This document shows, piece by piece, positions 22,218 through 30,755 of a DNA stretch of 32,132 nucleotides (position 1 is its first letter; every line of letters begins with the position of its first letter). The position numbers and the translations under genes were made by a program. The notes under the pieces were generated by a model. The model was not told where the DNA came from and searched no databases. It worked only from the letters and a program-made list of their open reading frames with translations. Location of the stretch: assembly GCA_035540635.1 (NCBI GenBank), contig DATLGH010000055.1:1-32132 (forward strand). Direction: 5' to 3'. Source of the DNA: Egibacteraceae bacterium (GTDB lineage Bacteria; Actinomycetota; Nitriliruptoria; Euzebyales; Egibacteraceae).

Positions 22218-23111
22218 ATCACCTACTCGATCATCGCCCGGGACGCGGGCACGGGAGAGATGGGGATCGCCTGCCACTCGCAGGCGTTCGCCGTCGGCAG
22301 CAGCGTCCCGTGGGCGCTGCCGGGCTACGGCGCCGTCGCGACCCAGTCCATGGGCGAGCCGATGTACGGGGAGCTCGGTCTCGACACCCTGCGGGGAGGG
22401 CTCACCGCCGCTGAGGCGCTGACCGCCCTGCGCAGCGTCGACCGCCATCCGGAGCGCCGGCAGGTCGGCATGGTGGACGGCCAGGGGAACTTCGCCGCCT
22501 ACACCGGCGACGCGTGCGTCGGCGCGGCCGGCCACCGCTTCGGCAAGGGCTGCGTCGCGCTGGCGAACATGGTCACGTCCGAGGACGTGTGGGTCGCCAT
22601 GGTGGAGAGCTTCGAGCGGTCCTCCGGTCGCCTGCCTGATCGGCTCGTCGCCGCGCTGCACGCCGCGGAGGCGGCCGGCGGGGACATCCGCGGGGAGCGT
22701 TCCGCCGCGATCCTCGTCGTGCGCGCCGAGCGCACCGGCCGCCCCTGGCGCGACCAGATCGTCGACATCCGTGTCGACGACCACCCCGCAGCCGTCGCCG
22801 AGCTCAGCCGGCTCGTGACGCACAGCGCCCGCTACCACGTCATGGTCCACGCCTTCGAGCGGGCGCTCGACGGTCAGGTCGACCGGGCCCAGGAGCTCCT
22901 CGAAACCGTCGAGCCCCCCGACCCCGCAACCGAGGGGGACCTCAGCATGTGGCGCGCGGTCATCCTCGGGCTGGCGGGTCGGACCGACGCCGCTCGCGAG
23001 CAGCTCCGCGAGCTCGAGAAGGCCTCACCCGAGTTCGTGGAGGCGGTGACGCGCTTCAGGACGGCAGGGCTCGTCGACGACCCCACCCTGTTCGACCGCA
23101 TCCTGCCCTGA
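22218..23111 (+). CDS. DUF1028 Ntn-hydrolase-like protein, possible non-standard ATC start
   Basis: Member of DUF1028, an Ntn-hydrolase-like family of unknown reaction. Recalled family members begin MTYSIIARD, with Thr2 as the presumed nucleophile after Met removal. Here the same frame reads ATC-ACC-TAC-TCG-ATC-ATC-GCC-CGG-GAC, so the initiator would be ATC; upstream only three codons separate it from TAG. The first standard start is ATG 22260, which would remove 14 residues including the Thr. Other family features are AVGSSVPWALPGYGAVATQS, ERRQVGMVDGQG, AYTGDACVGAAGH and a helical TPR-like C-terminus (about 298 codons in all). It follows the FGGY kinase by 85 bases. Confidence 0.8.
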   Translation: MTYSIIARDAGTGEMGIACHSQAFAVGSSVPWALPGYGAVATQSMGEPMYGELGLDTLRGGLTAAEALTALRSVDRHPERRQVGMVDGQGNFAAYTGDACVGAAGHRFGKGCVALANMVTSEDVWVAMVESFERSSGRLPDRLVAALHAAEAAGGDIRGERSAAILVVRAERTGRPWRDQIVDIRVDDHPAAVAELSRLVTHSARYHVMVHAFERALDGQVDRAQELLETVEPPDPATEGDLSMWRAVILGLAGRTDAAREQLRELEKASPEFVEAVTRFRTAGLVDDPTLFDRILP

Positions 23112-23125
23112 GGTCCCCGCAGGGC
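23105..23125 (+). terminator. Candidate terminator after the DUF1028 gene
   Basis: GCCCTG (23105-23110) and CAGGGC (23120-23125) form a 6-bp stem with a 9-base loop that includes part of the TGA stop. Confidence 0.45.
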
Positions 23126-23158
23126 GGCGGGTCACCACAGCGACGTGACGGAGACCGT

Positions 23159-23420
23159 CTACTGCGGCATGGTGACGAGCTCGAGCGAGGCCCCCCTGGG
23201 GGTCGCTCACGGCCGAGGGTCGCCTGTAGGGGGAGTCGGCCGGCTCGCGCTGCACGGTGCCGCCGAGCTCGCGAACCTGCGCCGTCGCGGCGTCCACGTC
23301 GGCGACGGCGAAGTAGGGGACCCGGTGCGGCGGTACGCCCTACGGGTAGAGGCCGGCCATCAGGAGCATCCCGCCGACGGGGCGGTCGTCGACGCGGAAG
23401 GTCCGGTAGGCGGGGCCCCG
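23159..23420 (-). pseudogene. VOC/glyoxalase-family fragment, disrupted
   Basis: Minus-strand translation gives the second half of a VOC protein: GPAYRTFRVDDRPVGGMLLM, then PPHRVPYFAVADVDAATAQV, RELGGTV, and finally DPQG-ASLELVTMPQ-stop. It is broken by an in-frame TAG (23342-23340) and by one extra G in the GGGGGG run near 23195, which shifts the last residues. The N-terminal half is missing because the mutase gene ends only a few bases upstream. The sequence resembles glyoxalase-like 'PHW' VOC proteins rather than methylmalonyl-CoA epimerase. It is a decayed gene remnant unless sequencing errors explain both lesions. Confidence 0.7.
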
Positions 23421-23433
23421 GTCAGCCTACGCG

Positions 23434-25026
<1,593 letters not shown>

Positions 25027-25034
25027 GGGCGGCG

Positions 25035-25040
25035 AGTGTA
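25035..25040 (-). promoter_or_regulatory. Putative -10 box TACACT for the mutase gene
   Basis: Minus-strand TACACT, in the 19-base gap after the membrane cupredoxin stop, eight bases before the mutase ATG. Confidence 0.4.
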
Positions 25041-25045
25041 CGCGG

Positions 25046-25861
25046 CTACTCGACGGCGAAGGCGCCGACCATGCCCTCGCGCTCGTGCGTGTGCGGCCGG
25101 CAGTACAGCAGGTAGGTCCCCGCACGGTCGGGGGTGAACTCGACGAGCACCTCGCTGCCGGGCTTCACGATGGCGTCGACACCGAGCTCGTCGATCGTGA
25201 AGGTGTGCAGGGCAAGGTCGTCGTTGCGGACGACGAACCGCGCCGGCCTGCCCTCGCGAACGGTCAGCGTGGCGGGCTCGAACGCGAAGCCCACCATGGT
25301 CACGGGCTCGGCGCCGAACCGGTCGAGCGCGCTCACCGTGTGGCGACCGGACAGCGTGAGCGCGCCCGACAGCACCGCCAGCCCCGCGAGCGCAACGGCC
25401 GCGGCGGTGGTGACCGCCCGCTGGGCGGGGGCCGGCCGGCTGTCCGCGCGGCGGCGCTCGTGGAGCAGCGACGCGGCGGAGCCGCCGGCCGCGAGCAGGG
25501 CGCCGAGGAGCAGGCTCACCGAGGGGAAGAAGTCGAAGAAGCTGTCGGGGTGCCGGAGCGTTTGCGGAGCGAACGGCGCGGCCACGACGAGCAGGCCGAG
25601 GCTGGCCACCAGGCCGACCGCCCGGCCCCACACGCCGCGGTGCCACACCGCGGCAGCCCCGAGCGGCACGGCGACGAAGGGGGCGACGAACCCGGCCGCG
25701 GACAGCCCTTCGGGAGCGAGGACCCAGAGCGGCGCGGTCGCCGCCGCGAGCAGCCCGAGCAGGGCGACCCCGCGATAGGCGGGCGGCGTCACGCGCACCT
25801 CCTCGCTGCCGACCTCCGCCGCGGCCGGCGTGGCCCTCACCCTGTCCTCCTCGACGATCAT
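25046..25861 (-). CDS. Membrane-anchored cupredoxin
   Basis: About 271 residues. A short acidic N-terminus is followed by five hydrophobic segments (about residues 30-50, 53-75, 80-98, 105-135 and 155-180), then an exported C-terminal cupredoxin domain. Copper ligands are visible: His219 in [10 protein letters not shown], then Cys254, His259 and Met264 in [12 protein letters not shown] (C-x4-H-x4-M), with an extra His257. A role in electron transfer or copper handling at the outer membrane face is inferred. The ATG at 25861 was chosen because GGAGG lies eight bases upstream; GTG 25882 and ATG 25876 are in the same frame. It is upstream of the mutase but functionally unrelated. Confidence 0.8.
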   Translation of the reverse strand: MIVEEDRVRATPAAAEVGSEEVRVTPPAYRGVALLGLLAAATAPLWVLAPEGLSAAGFVAPFVAVPLGAAAVWHRGVWGRAVGLVASLGLLVVAAPFAPQTLRHPDSFFDFFPSVSLLLGALLAAGGSAASLLHERRRADSRPAPAQRAVTTAAAVALAGLAVLSGALTLSGRHTVSALDRFGAEPVTMVGFAFEPATLTVREGRPARFVVRNDDLALHTFTIDELGVDAIVKPGSEVLVEFTPDRAGTYLLYCRPHTHEREGMVGAFAVE

Positions 25862-25985
25862 CGTCATCGCCTCCATCGACACGGTACGCCGAACCCCCGG
25901 CGCGCGACATGGCGCAGCCTGGTGCGTCGACGGGGGTGGCTACCCCCCGGGGCTGCCCCTGCGGTCCCCGCCGGGCGAGCCCGCC

Positions 25986-25991
25986 TATGCT
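25986..25991 (+). promoter_or_regulatory. Putative -10 box TATGCT, leaderless start
   Basis: TATGCT is seven bases before ATG 25999. Upstream lies the inverted repeat GGGGGT-GGCT-ACCCCC (25932-25947), a possible operator. Confidence 0.45.
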
Positions 25992-25998
25992 TCCTGGC

Positions 25999-26667
25999 AT
26001 GCCGATCCGGGTCGTGCTGGCGGAGGACAGCTACCTCGTGCGCGAGGGTGTTCGCATGCTCATCGAGACGGAACCCGAGCTCGAGCTCACGGCGAGCTGC
26101 GGGGACCTCGACGCCCTCCTCGCGGCGGTCGAGGAGACCCAACCCGACGTCGTCCTCAGCGACATCCGCATGCCGCCGACCGGCACCGACGAGGGCATCC
26201 GCGCCGCCGCGCAGCTGCGGCAGACCCACCCCCAGACCGGGTTCGTGGTGCTGAGCCAGTACGTCGAGCCGGAGTACGCCCTCGCGCTGTTCCGGGACGG
26301 CTCCGAGCGCCGCGCCTACCTGTTGAAGGAGCGGGTGGCCGACCTCGACCAGCTGCTCGCCGCCATCCGGGCGGTCGCCTCCGGCGGGTCGGTCGTGGAC
26401 CCCAAGGTCGTCGACGCGCTCGTCGAGGGTCGCTCGCGCCAGCAGCAGTCGACCCTCGACCGGCTGACGCCCCGCGAGCAGGAGGTCCTGGCCGAGATCG
26501 CCCAGGGCAAGAACAACGCCGCCATCGCCAGCACGCTCTTCCTCACCGAGCGGGCGGTCGAGAAGCACATCAACGCGATCTTCTCCAAGCTCGGACTCAC
26601 CGACCAGCGCGACACGCACCGGCGGGTGCAGGCCGTGCTGCTCTACCTCGCCGAGCGCGGGGCGTGA
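25999..26667 (+). CDS. NarL/LuxR-type response regulator
   Basis: Receiver plus DNA-binding domain, 222 residues. The acidic pair is E9-D10, the phospho-accepting Asp55 lies in LSDIRMPP, and the conserved Lys lies in YLLKERVA. The LuxR-type HTH covers about 150-215 (LTPREQEVLAEIAQGKNNAAIA, then TERAVEKHINAIFSKLGL). The receiver is close to that of the cyclase fusion at 27160 (same D-I-R-M-P-P, LSQY and YLLK-RVA segments), so both may take phosphate from the same kinase, such as the one at 28476. No kinase is adjacent on this strand. The message is probably leaderless. Confidence 0.92.
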   Translation: MPIRVVLAEDSYLVREGVRMLIETEPELELTASCGDLDALLAAVEETQPDVVLSDIRMPPTGTDEGIRAAAQLRQTHPQTGFVVLSQYVEPEYALALFRDGSERRAYLLKERVADLDQLLAAIRAVASGGSVVDPKVVDALVEGRSRQQQSTLDRLTPREQEVLAEIAQGKNNAAIASTLFLTERAVEKHINAIFSKLGLTDQRDTHRRVQAVLLYLAERGA

Positions 26668-26736
26668 CGCGGGAGGCCACCCCCCTGCGAAACTGGGGTA
26701 CTGGCACGTGCGCGCGCCACCCCGGGGAGCGGCAGT

Positions 26737-27126
26737 ATGGCTGATATGGAATCAGCGGAGGTCCGGGTGCTCATCGTCGACGACCAGGCGGCGTTCCGAC
26801 AGGCCGCCCACCTCGTCGTCGAGCTCACCGACGGCTTCGCGGTCGTCGGGGAGGCGGAGAGCGGCGAGGAGTCGGTCGAGCGCGCCTTCGAGCTCCAGCC
26901 AGACCTCGTGCTCATGGACGTGAACCTGCCGGGAATCGACGGGCTCGAGGCCACCCGGCGGATCCTCGCGCAGGTCGAGGGCGTCCGGGTGGTCGTGCTG
27001 TCGACCTACGAGCCGAGCGAGTACGCGCCCCGTGCCGCGGCCGCCGGCGCCCTCGCCTACATCCCCAAGTCCGCCCTCGACCCCGACAGCCTCGAGGCGG
27101 CCTGGCTCACCTCCGCCCCGGCCTGA
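26737..27126 (+). CDS. Stand-alone receiver-domain protein
   Basis: CheY-like single receiver, 129 residues. The acidic pair is D15-D16, phospho-Asp61 lies in LVLMDVNLPGIDGLE, a Ser-Thr lies in VVLSTY, and the Lys lies in YIPKSAL. It ends where a NarL regulator would have its linker and HTH, so it is either a phosphate sink/adaptor or a truncated NarL-type regulator. The start ATG 26737 has GGGGAG about seven bases upstream; ATG 26746 is an alternative. It lies 69 bases after the NarL regulator on the same strand and converges on the cyclase gene. Confidence 0.87.
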   Translation: MADMESAEVRVLIVDDQAAFRQAAHLVVELTDGFAVVGEAESGEESVERAFELQPDLVLMDVNLPGIDGLEATRRILAQVEGVRVVVLSTYEPSEYAPRAAAAGALAYIPKSALDPDSLEAAWLTSAPA

Positions 27127-27159
27127 CGGTGGCCCTCTGCGGCGAGCCGGTGGACGGAA

Positions 27160-28476
27160 TCAGGCCGCGACGCCGGCGTGGATGCGGAAGGCGGTCACCG
27201 GGGTCTGGCGCCCCTTGACGAGGGCGGGCGCGATCCGCTCCAGCGGCGGCTTGCGCGCCAGGCCCTCGACCGTGGCGGCGGACAGCACGGTCTCGCCCGG
27301 CTCCGCCCACTGCTGGAGGCGCTGCGCGAGGTTGACCGTGTCGCCCACGACGGAGTACTCCAGGCGCTCCTCGGAGCCGAGGAGCGCCGCCGCCACCCGG
27401 CCGGTCGACAGCCCGATTCCCAGGCCGAAGGGGGCCAGGCCCTCCGCCTCCCAGGCGCGGTTCACCGCCGCCTGCGCGGCATGCATCGCCTGCGCCGCCG
27501 CGACCGCCCGGTCGGCGTGGTCGGACTGGGGGGTGGGCGCCCCGAACACCCCCATCACCGCGTCACCGACGAACTGCATGACGGTGCCGCCCTCGGCGAG
27601 CAGCGCATGGTTCATCTCGGCGCGGTGGGCGCCGAGCTGGCGGGCGAGCAGGCTCGGGTCGGTGCGCTCGGCGATCCCGGAGTAGCCGCGGATGTCGGAC
27701 ATGAGGACGGTGACCTCGAGGGTCTCGGTCTCGCCGATGCGCCGCCCCTCGGCCCGCAGCTTCTCCGCGATGCCCCCCGGCAGCAGGCGGGAGAGCGTCT
27801 CGCCCTGCTCCTCGCGGTCGACGATCGCCTGGTGCAGGAGCTTGAGGCGCTCCAGGCAGCCGTGCTGCCCCGCGCTGAGGCCCTGCGCGAGCTTCAGGAA
27901 GAGCTGCTCGATCGCGTCGTCGATGTCCGCGGCGGTGGTCTGGCGAACGACGGCGATCGCCTTGATGGGCTTGCCCTCGGCGACCATGCGGAGCAGGTCC
28001 TCCTCCGAGGGGGAGAGTCCCGAGTCGCTGCGCACCGGCTTGAGGAGGGCCTCGACGATCTTCGGGTCGAGCGTCGACCCTCCCGAGGCGACCTCCCGGA
28101 TCGCGCGGGCGAGCTGGTCGCCCTCCGCCACCCGGTCCTTCAGCAGGTAGGCGTAGCCGGCGGCTCCCTCGCTCAGCAGCGACACGGCGTACTCGGGGTC
28201 GTCGTACTGGGACAGGATGACGACCCCCGTGCCGGGATGGCGCTTGCGCAGCTCCTTGGCGGCGTCGATGCCCTCGCGCTGGAACGACGGGGGCATGCGG
28301 ATGTCGGTGACGAGCACGCGCGGCGGGTTGTCCGCGGTGGCGGCGACAAGCTCGTCGTAGTCACCCGCGACCCCGATGACGGCGAGGTCGTCCTCGAGTC
28401 CGAGCAGCGCGCGGACGCCCTCGCGAACGATGAGGTTGTCGTCGGCGAGGAACACCGTGATGGCGTCGTCCGCCAC
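27160..28476 (-). CDS. Receiver - degenerate LuxR HTH - class III adenylate/guanylate cyclase fusion
   Basis: Probably makes cAMP (or cGMP) under phosphorelay control. Residues 1-125 are a receiver (D12-D13, Asp58 in VTDIRMPP, K113). Residues 154-200 align with a LuxR HTH (LSPSEEDLLRMVAEGKPIKAIA), but the recognition helix is acidic (TTAADIDDAIEQLFLKL), so DNA binding is unlikely. Residues 253-435 form the cyclase: metal Asp261 and Asp305 (MSDIRGYS, FVGDAVMGVFG), Asp379 in VVGDTVNLAQR, and transition-state Asn382 and Arg386. The usual adenine-specifying Lys is Gln301, as recalled in some actinobacterial cyclases with HTH domains. The GTG at 28476 shares one base with the TAG of the kinase gene. 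Confidence 0.9.
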   Translation of the reverse strand: MADDAITVFLADDNLIVREGVRALLGLEDDLAVIGVAGDYDELVAATADNPPRVLVTDIRMPPSFQREGIDAAKELRKRHPGTGVVILSQYDDPEYAVSLLSEGAAGYAYLLKDRVAEGDQLARAIREVASGGSTLDPKIVEALLKPVRSDSGLSPSEEDLLRMVAEGKPIKAIAVVRQTTAADIDDAIEQLFLKLAQGLSAGQHGCLERLKLLHQAIVDREEQGETLSRLLPGGIAEKLRAEGRRIGETETLEVTVLMSDIRGYSGIAERTDPSLLARQLGAHRAEMNHALLAEGGTVMQFVGDAVMGVFGAPTPQSDHADRAVAAAQAMHAAQAAVNRAWEAEGLAPFGLGIGLSTGRVAAALLGSEERLEYSVVGDTVNLAQRLQQWAEPGETVLSAATVEGLARKPPLERIAPALVKGRQTPVTAFRIHAGVAA

Positions 28477-30728
28477 TAGCCGCCCTCCACCCGGTCCAGC
28501 ACCGCCGCGTCCGGCCCCCCGCCGTTCGCGAGCGGCACGGAACCGGTGACGGTGGTGCCCTCACCGGGGGCGGATCCGACCACGAGGCGGCCACCGAGCG
28601 CGTCGACGCGGTCGGCCATGTTCTGCAGCCCGAGCCCGTGTGCCGTCTTCACCGGGTCGAAGCCATGCCCGTCGTCGGTCACGGTGAACCGCAGGGTTTC
28701 ACCGTCGTCGACGAGGCTGATCTCCGCGCGCGACGCCTCTGCGTACTTCGCGATGTTCTGCAGCGCCTCGAGGCAGCAGAAGTACACCGCGGCCTCGAGC
28801 GCCTGGTCGTAGCGACCAATCCCCTCCGCGGACACCGCCACCGGCAAGGGCGCCTTCGCCGCCTGCGCGCGCAGCGCGGCGGGCAGCCCCTCGGCGGCGA
28901 GCAGCGGCGGGTAGATCCCCCGGGCGAGGTCGCGCAGCGTGTCGATCGCCTCGTCGGTCTCCGCGGCCAGGGTGTGCAGCAGCTCGTCGACAGGCCGGCC
29001 CTTCTCCACCATGCGCTCGGCGAGGCGGATCTTCACCTTGAGCGCGACGAGCTGCTGCTGCGCACCGTCGTGGATGTTGCGCTCGAGGCGCCGGCGGACC
29101 TCGTCCTGGGCCGACACGAGGCGTTGGCGCGAGGCCCTCAGCTCCGCGAGGCGCTCGAGCAGCTCGGTGGTCAGCCGCGCGTTGCGCAGGACGAGTCCGG
29201 CCTGGGCGGCGAGGTCGCCGAGGAGCTTCTCCTCGGTCGGGCCCAGGCCCTCCGACCCGGGCTTCTTGACGCTGAGCGCGCCGAGCAGCTCGCCCTGGTG
29301 GCGCACCGGGCAGGCGGCGGTGACGTGACCGAGCGGCGGCAGCTCCCTGTTCAGCAGGGGGATGGGGGCGGGGGTCGACGCCTGCGCCGGCCAGGAGGCG
29401 GCCGGCCGCAGCTCCCCGCCGACGGCGAGCCACACGTCCACGCGCCGCGCCGCCGTGCCCTCGGCCAGCACGCGCGCCATGCGCGCCAGCGTCTCCTCCG
29501 TGGGAACCGCCTCGGCGACGCGCTCGGCGAACGCCGACAGGACCTCGTAGGGGGTGGCGCGCCGCCCGTACACGAGGCGGTTGGCTAGGCGCTGCGCGCG
29601 TTCCCGGGCCGGCTGGAAGGCGACCGCGACGACCCCGGTGGCCACGACCGAGAGCAGGACGCTGTCGCCCTGCGCGCCGACCACCCGCCCGACGCCGACG
29701 ACGAGGCCGATGTAGACGGCGCCGACGAAACCGGCGAGCAGCCCGTACACGATCGTCCGGCTGATGACCCGCTCGATGTTCCACAGCCGGAACCGCAGGA
29801 GGCCGACGAACAGGGCGATGGGGATGATCGCGAAGACCGGCTGGAAGATGCGGAAGAGCTCCGCCGGGATGACGGTGATGGCACGGCCCTCGAAGGTCTC
29901 CATGGCCGACTGGGTGACGCCCTGTGTGAGGACGTAGAGGCCCAGGAGCAGGGCAGGCGTGAGCGCCCAGAACAGCAGGCGGCCCTGCTGGTGCTCGACG
30001 GGTGAGCGGGACCGCCGGTAGCGGTAGGCCTGGGAGGCCACCCCCACGGCCGGAGTGAGGAGGCCGAAGACGATGACGACGGCGAGGGTCCGCGAGGTGC
30101 CCACCAGCCGGAAGCCGAGGGCGGCGACGGCCGCCGTGGCGGCGACGTAGAACGCGACGAGCGCTCCCCGCGACCAGCGGGGCACGAGCCGCCCGTCGGG
30201 GAACAGCAGCAGCGCGAGGACGTAGGAGACGGTCGCGACGAGGTGGAACGCGTCGTGCACGATCGTGTCGAGCAGCGTCCCCTCGAGCTCCTCGTACACG
30301 CCGTAGGCCTGGAGGTTGAAGATCGCCGCCGTGCCGACCATGCCGAGCACGAGCAGGCGGGCGGTCCGGTCACGCGGACGCAGCCAGAGCAGCAAGGCGG
30401 CGAGGGCGAGGTTGAACAGGCTGAATACGTAGTCGATCGCGAGCTGGGCCGGAGGCTGCGCGTGGTGCGAGGCCTTCGCCATGGCCTCCGCCCCCCGTCC
30501 GAGCAGGGTGTCGAGCACGCCGTGGTAGTGCAGCGTCTCGTGCAGCCCCGGAACCGCCGCCGCGACGGCCGAGACGACGCCCATGCCGAGCACGACGAGC
30601 GCAAAGCCGGCGTAGGCGGCGAGGAAGGCGAAGAACAGCCAGTCGCCACGCGTGGTCTGCGAGCGCTCGGCCGGCCTCTCGACCACCGCCGGCGAGGGTG
30701 GAGCGGCTGCGTCGGTGGCGGCCGTCAT
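28476..30728 (-). CDS. Membrane sensor histidine kinase (HisKA_3 type)
   Basis: 750 residues. The N-terminal half has about nine hydrophobic segments, with several His residues in or between the early ones (LHETLHYHG, ASHHAQP, DAFHLV) and the recurring actinobacterial block FRLWNIERVISRTIVYGLLAG. A GAF-like domain follows at about 400-520, then a dimerisation helix with phospho-acceptor His553 in RRRLERNIHDGAQQQL. The ATPase domain has TDDGHGFD and HGLGLQNMADRVDALGG. HisKA_3 kinases pair with NarL-type receivers, which fits the cyclase fusion directly downstream and the regulator at 25999. The kinase gene starts 27 bases after the cupredoxin gene. The early His cluster could bind metal, an inference. 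Confidence 0.92.
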   Translation of the reverse strand: MTAATDAAAPPSPAVVERPAERSQTTRGDWLFFAFLAAYAGFALVVLGMGVVSAVAAAVPGLHETLHYHGVLDTLLGRGAEAMAKASHHAQPPAQLAIDYVFSLFNLALAALLLWLRPRDRTARLLVLGMVGTAAIFNLQAYGVYEELEGTLLDTIVHDAFHLVATVSYVLALLLFPDGRLVPRWSRGALVAFYVAATAAVAALGFRLVGTSRTLAVVIVFGLLTPAVGVASQAYRYRRSRSPVEHQQGRLLFWALTPALLLGLYVLTQGVTQSAMETFEGRAITVIPAELFRIFQPVFAIIPIALFVGLLRFRLWNIERVISRTIVYGLLAGFVGAVYIGLVVGVGRVVGAQGDSVLLSVVATGVVAVAFQPARERAQRLANRLVYGRRATPYEVLSAFAERVAEAVPTEETLARMARVLAEGTAARRVDVWLAVGGELRPAASWPAQASTPAPIPLLNRELPPLGHVTAACPVRHQGELLGALSVKKPGSEGLGPTEEKLLGDLAAQAGLVLRNARLTTELLERLAELRASRQRLVSAQDEVRRRLERNIHDGAQQQLVALKVKIRLAERMVEKGRPVDELLHTLAAETDEAIDTLRDLARGIYPPLLAAEGLPAALRAQAAKAPLPVAVSAEGIGRYDQALEAAVYFCCLEALQNIAKYAEASRAEISLVDDGETLRFTVTDDGHGFDPVKTAHGLGLQNMADRVDALGGRLVVGSAPGEGTTVTGSVPLANGGGPDAAVLDRVEGG

Positions 30729-30755
30729 GCGGTTTTCCGGTCTTGGGCCGTCCGG

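Noticed and set aside
23159-23420. Methylmalonyl-CoA epimerase
   Set aside because: The VOC fragment reads GPAYRTFRVDD...DPQGASLELV, which is unlike the epimerase, and the gene is broken and truncated.
25027-25045. Cobalamin riboswitch controlling the B12-dependent mutase
   Set aside because: Only 19 bases separate the mutase from the preceding gene, too short for a B12 riboswitch.
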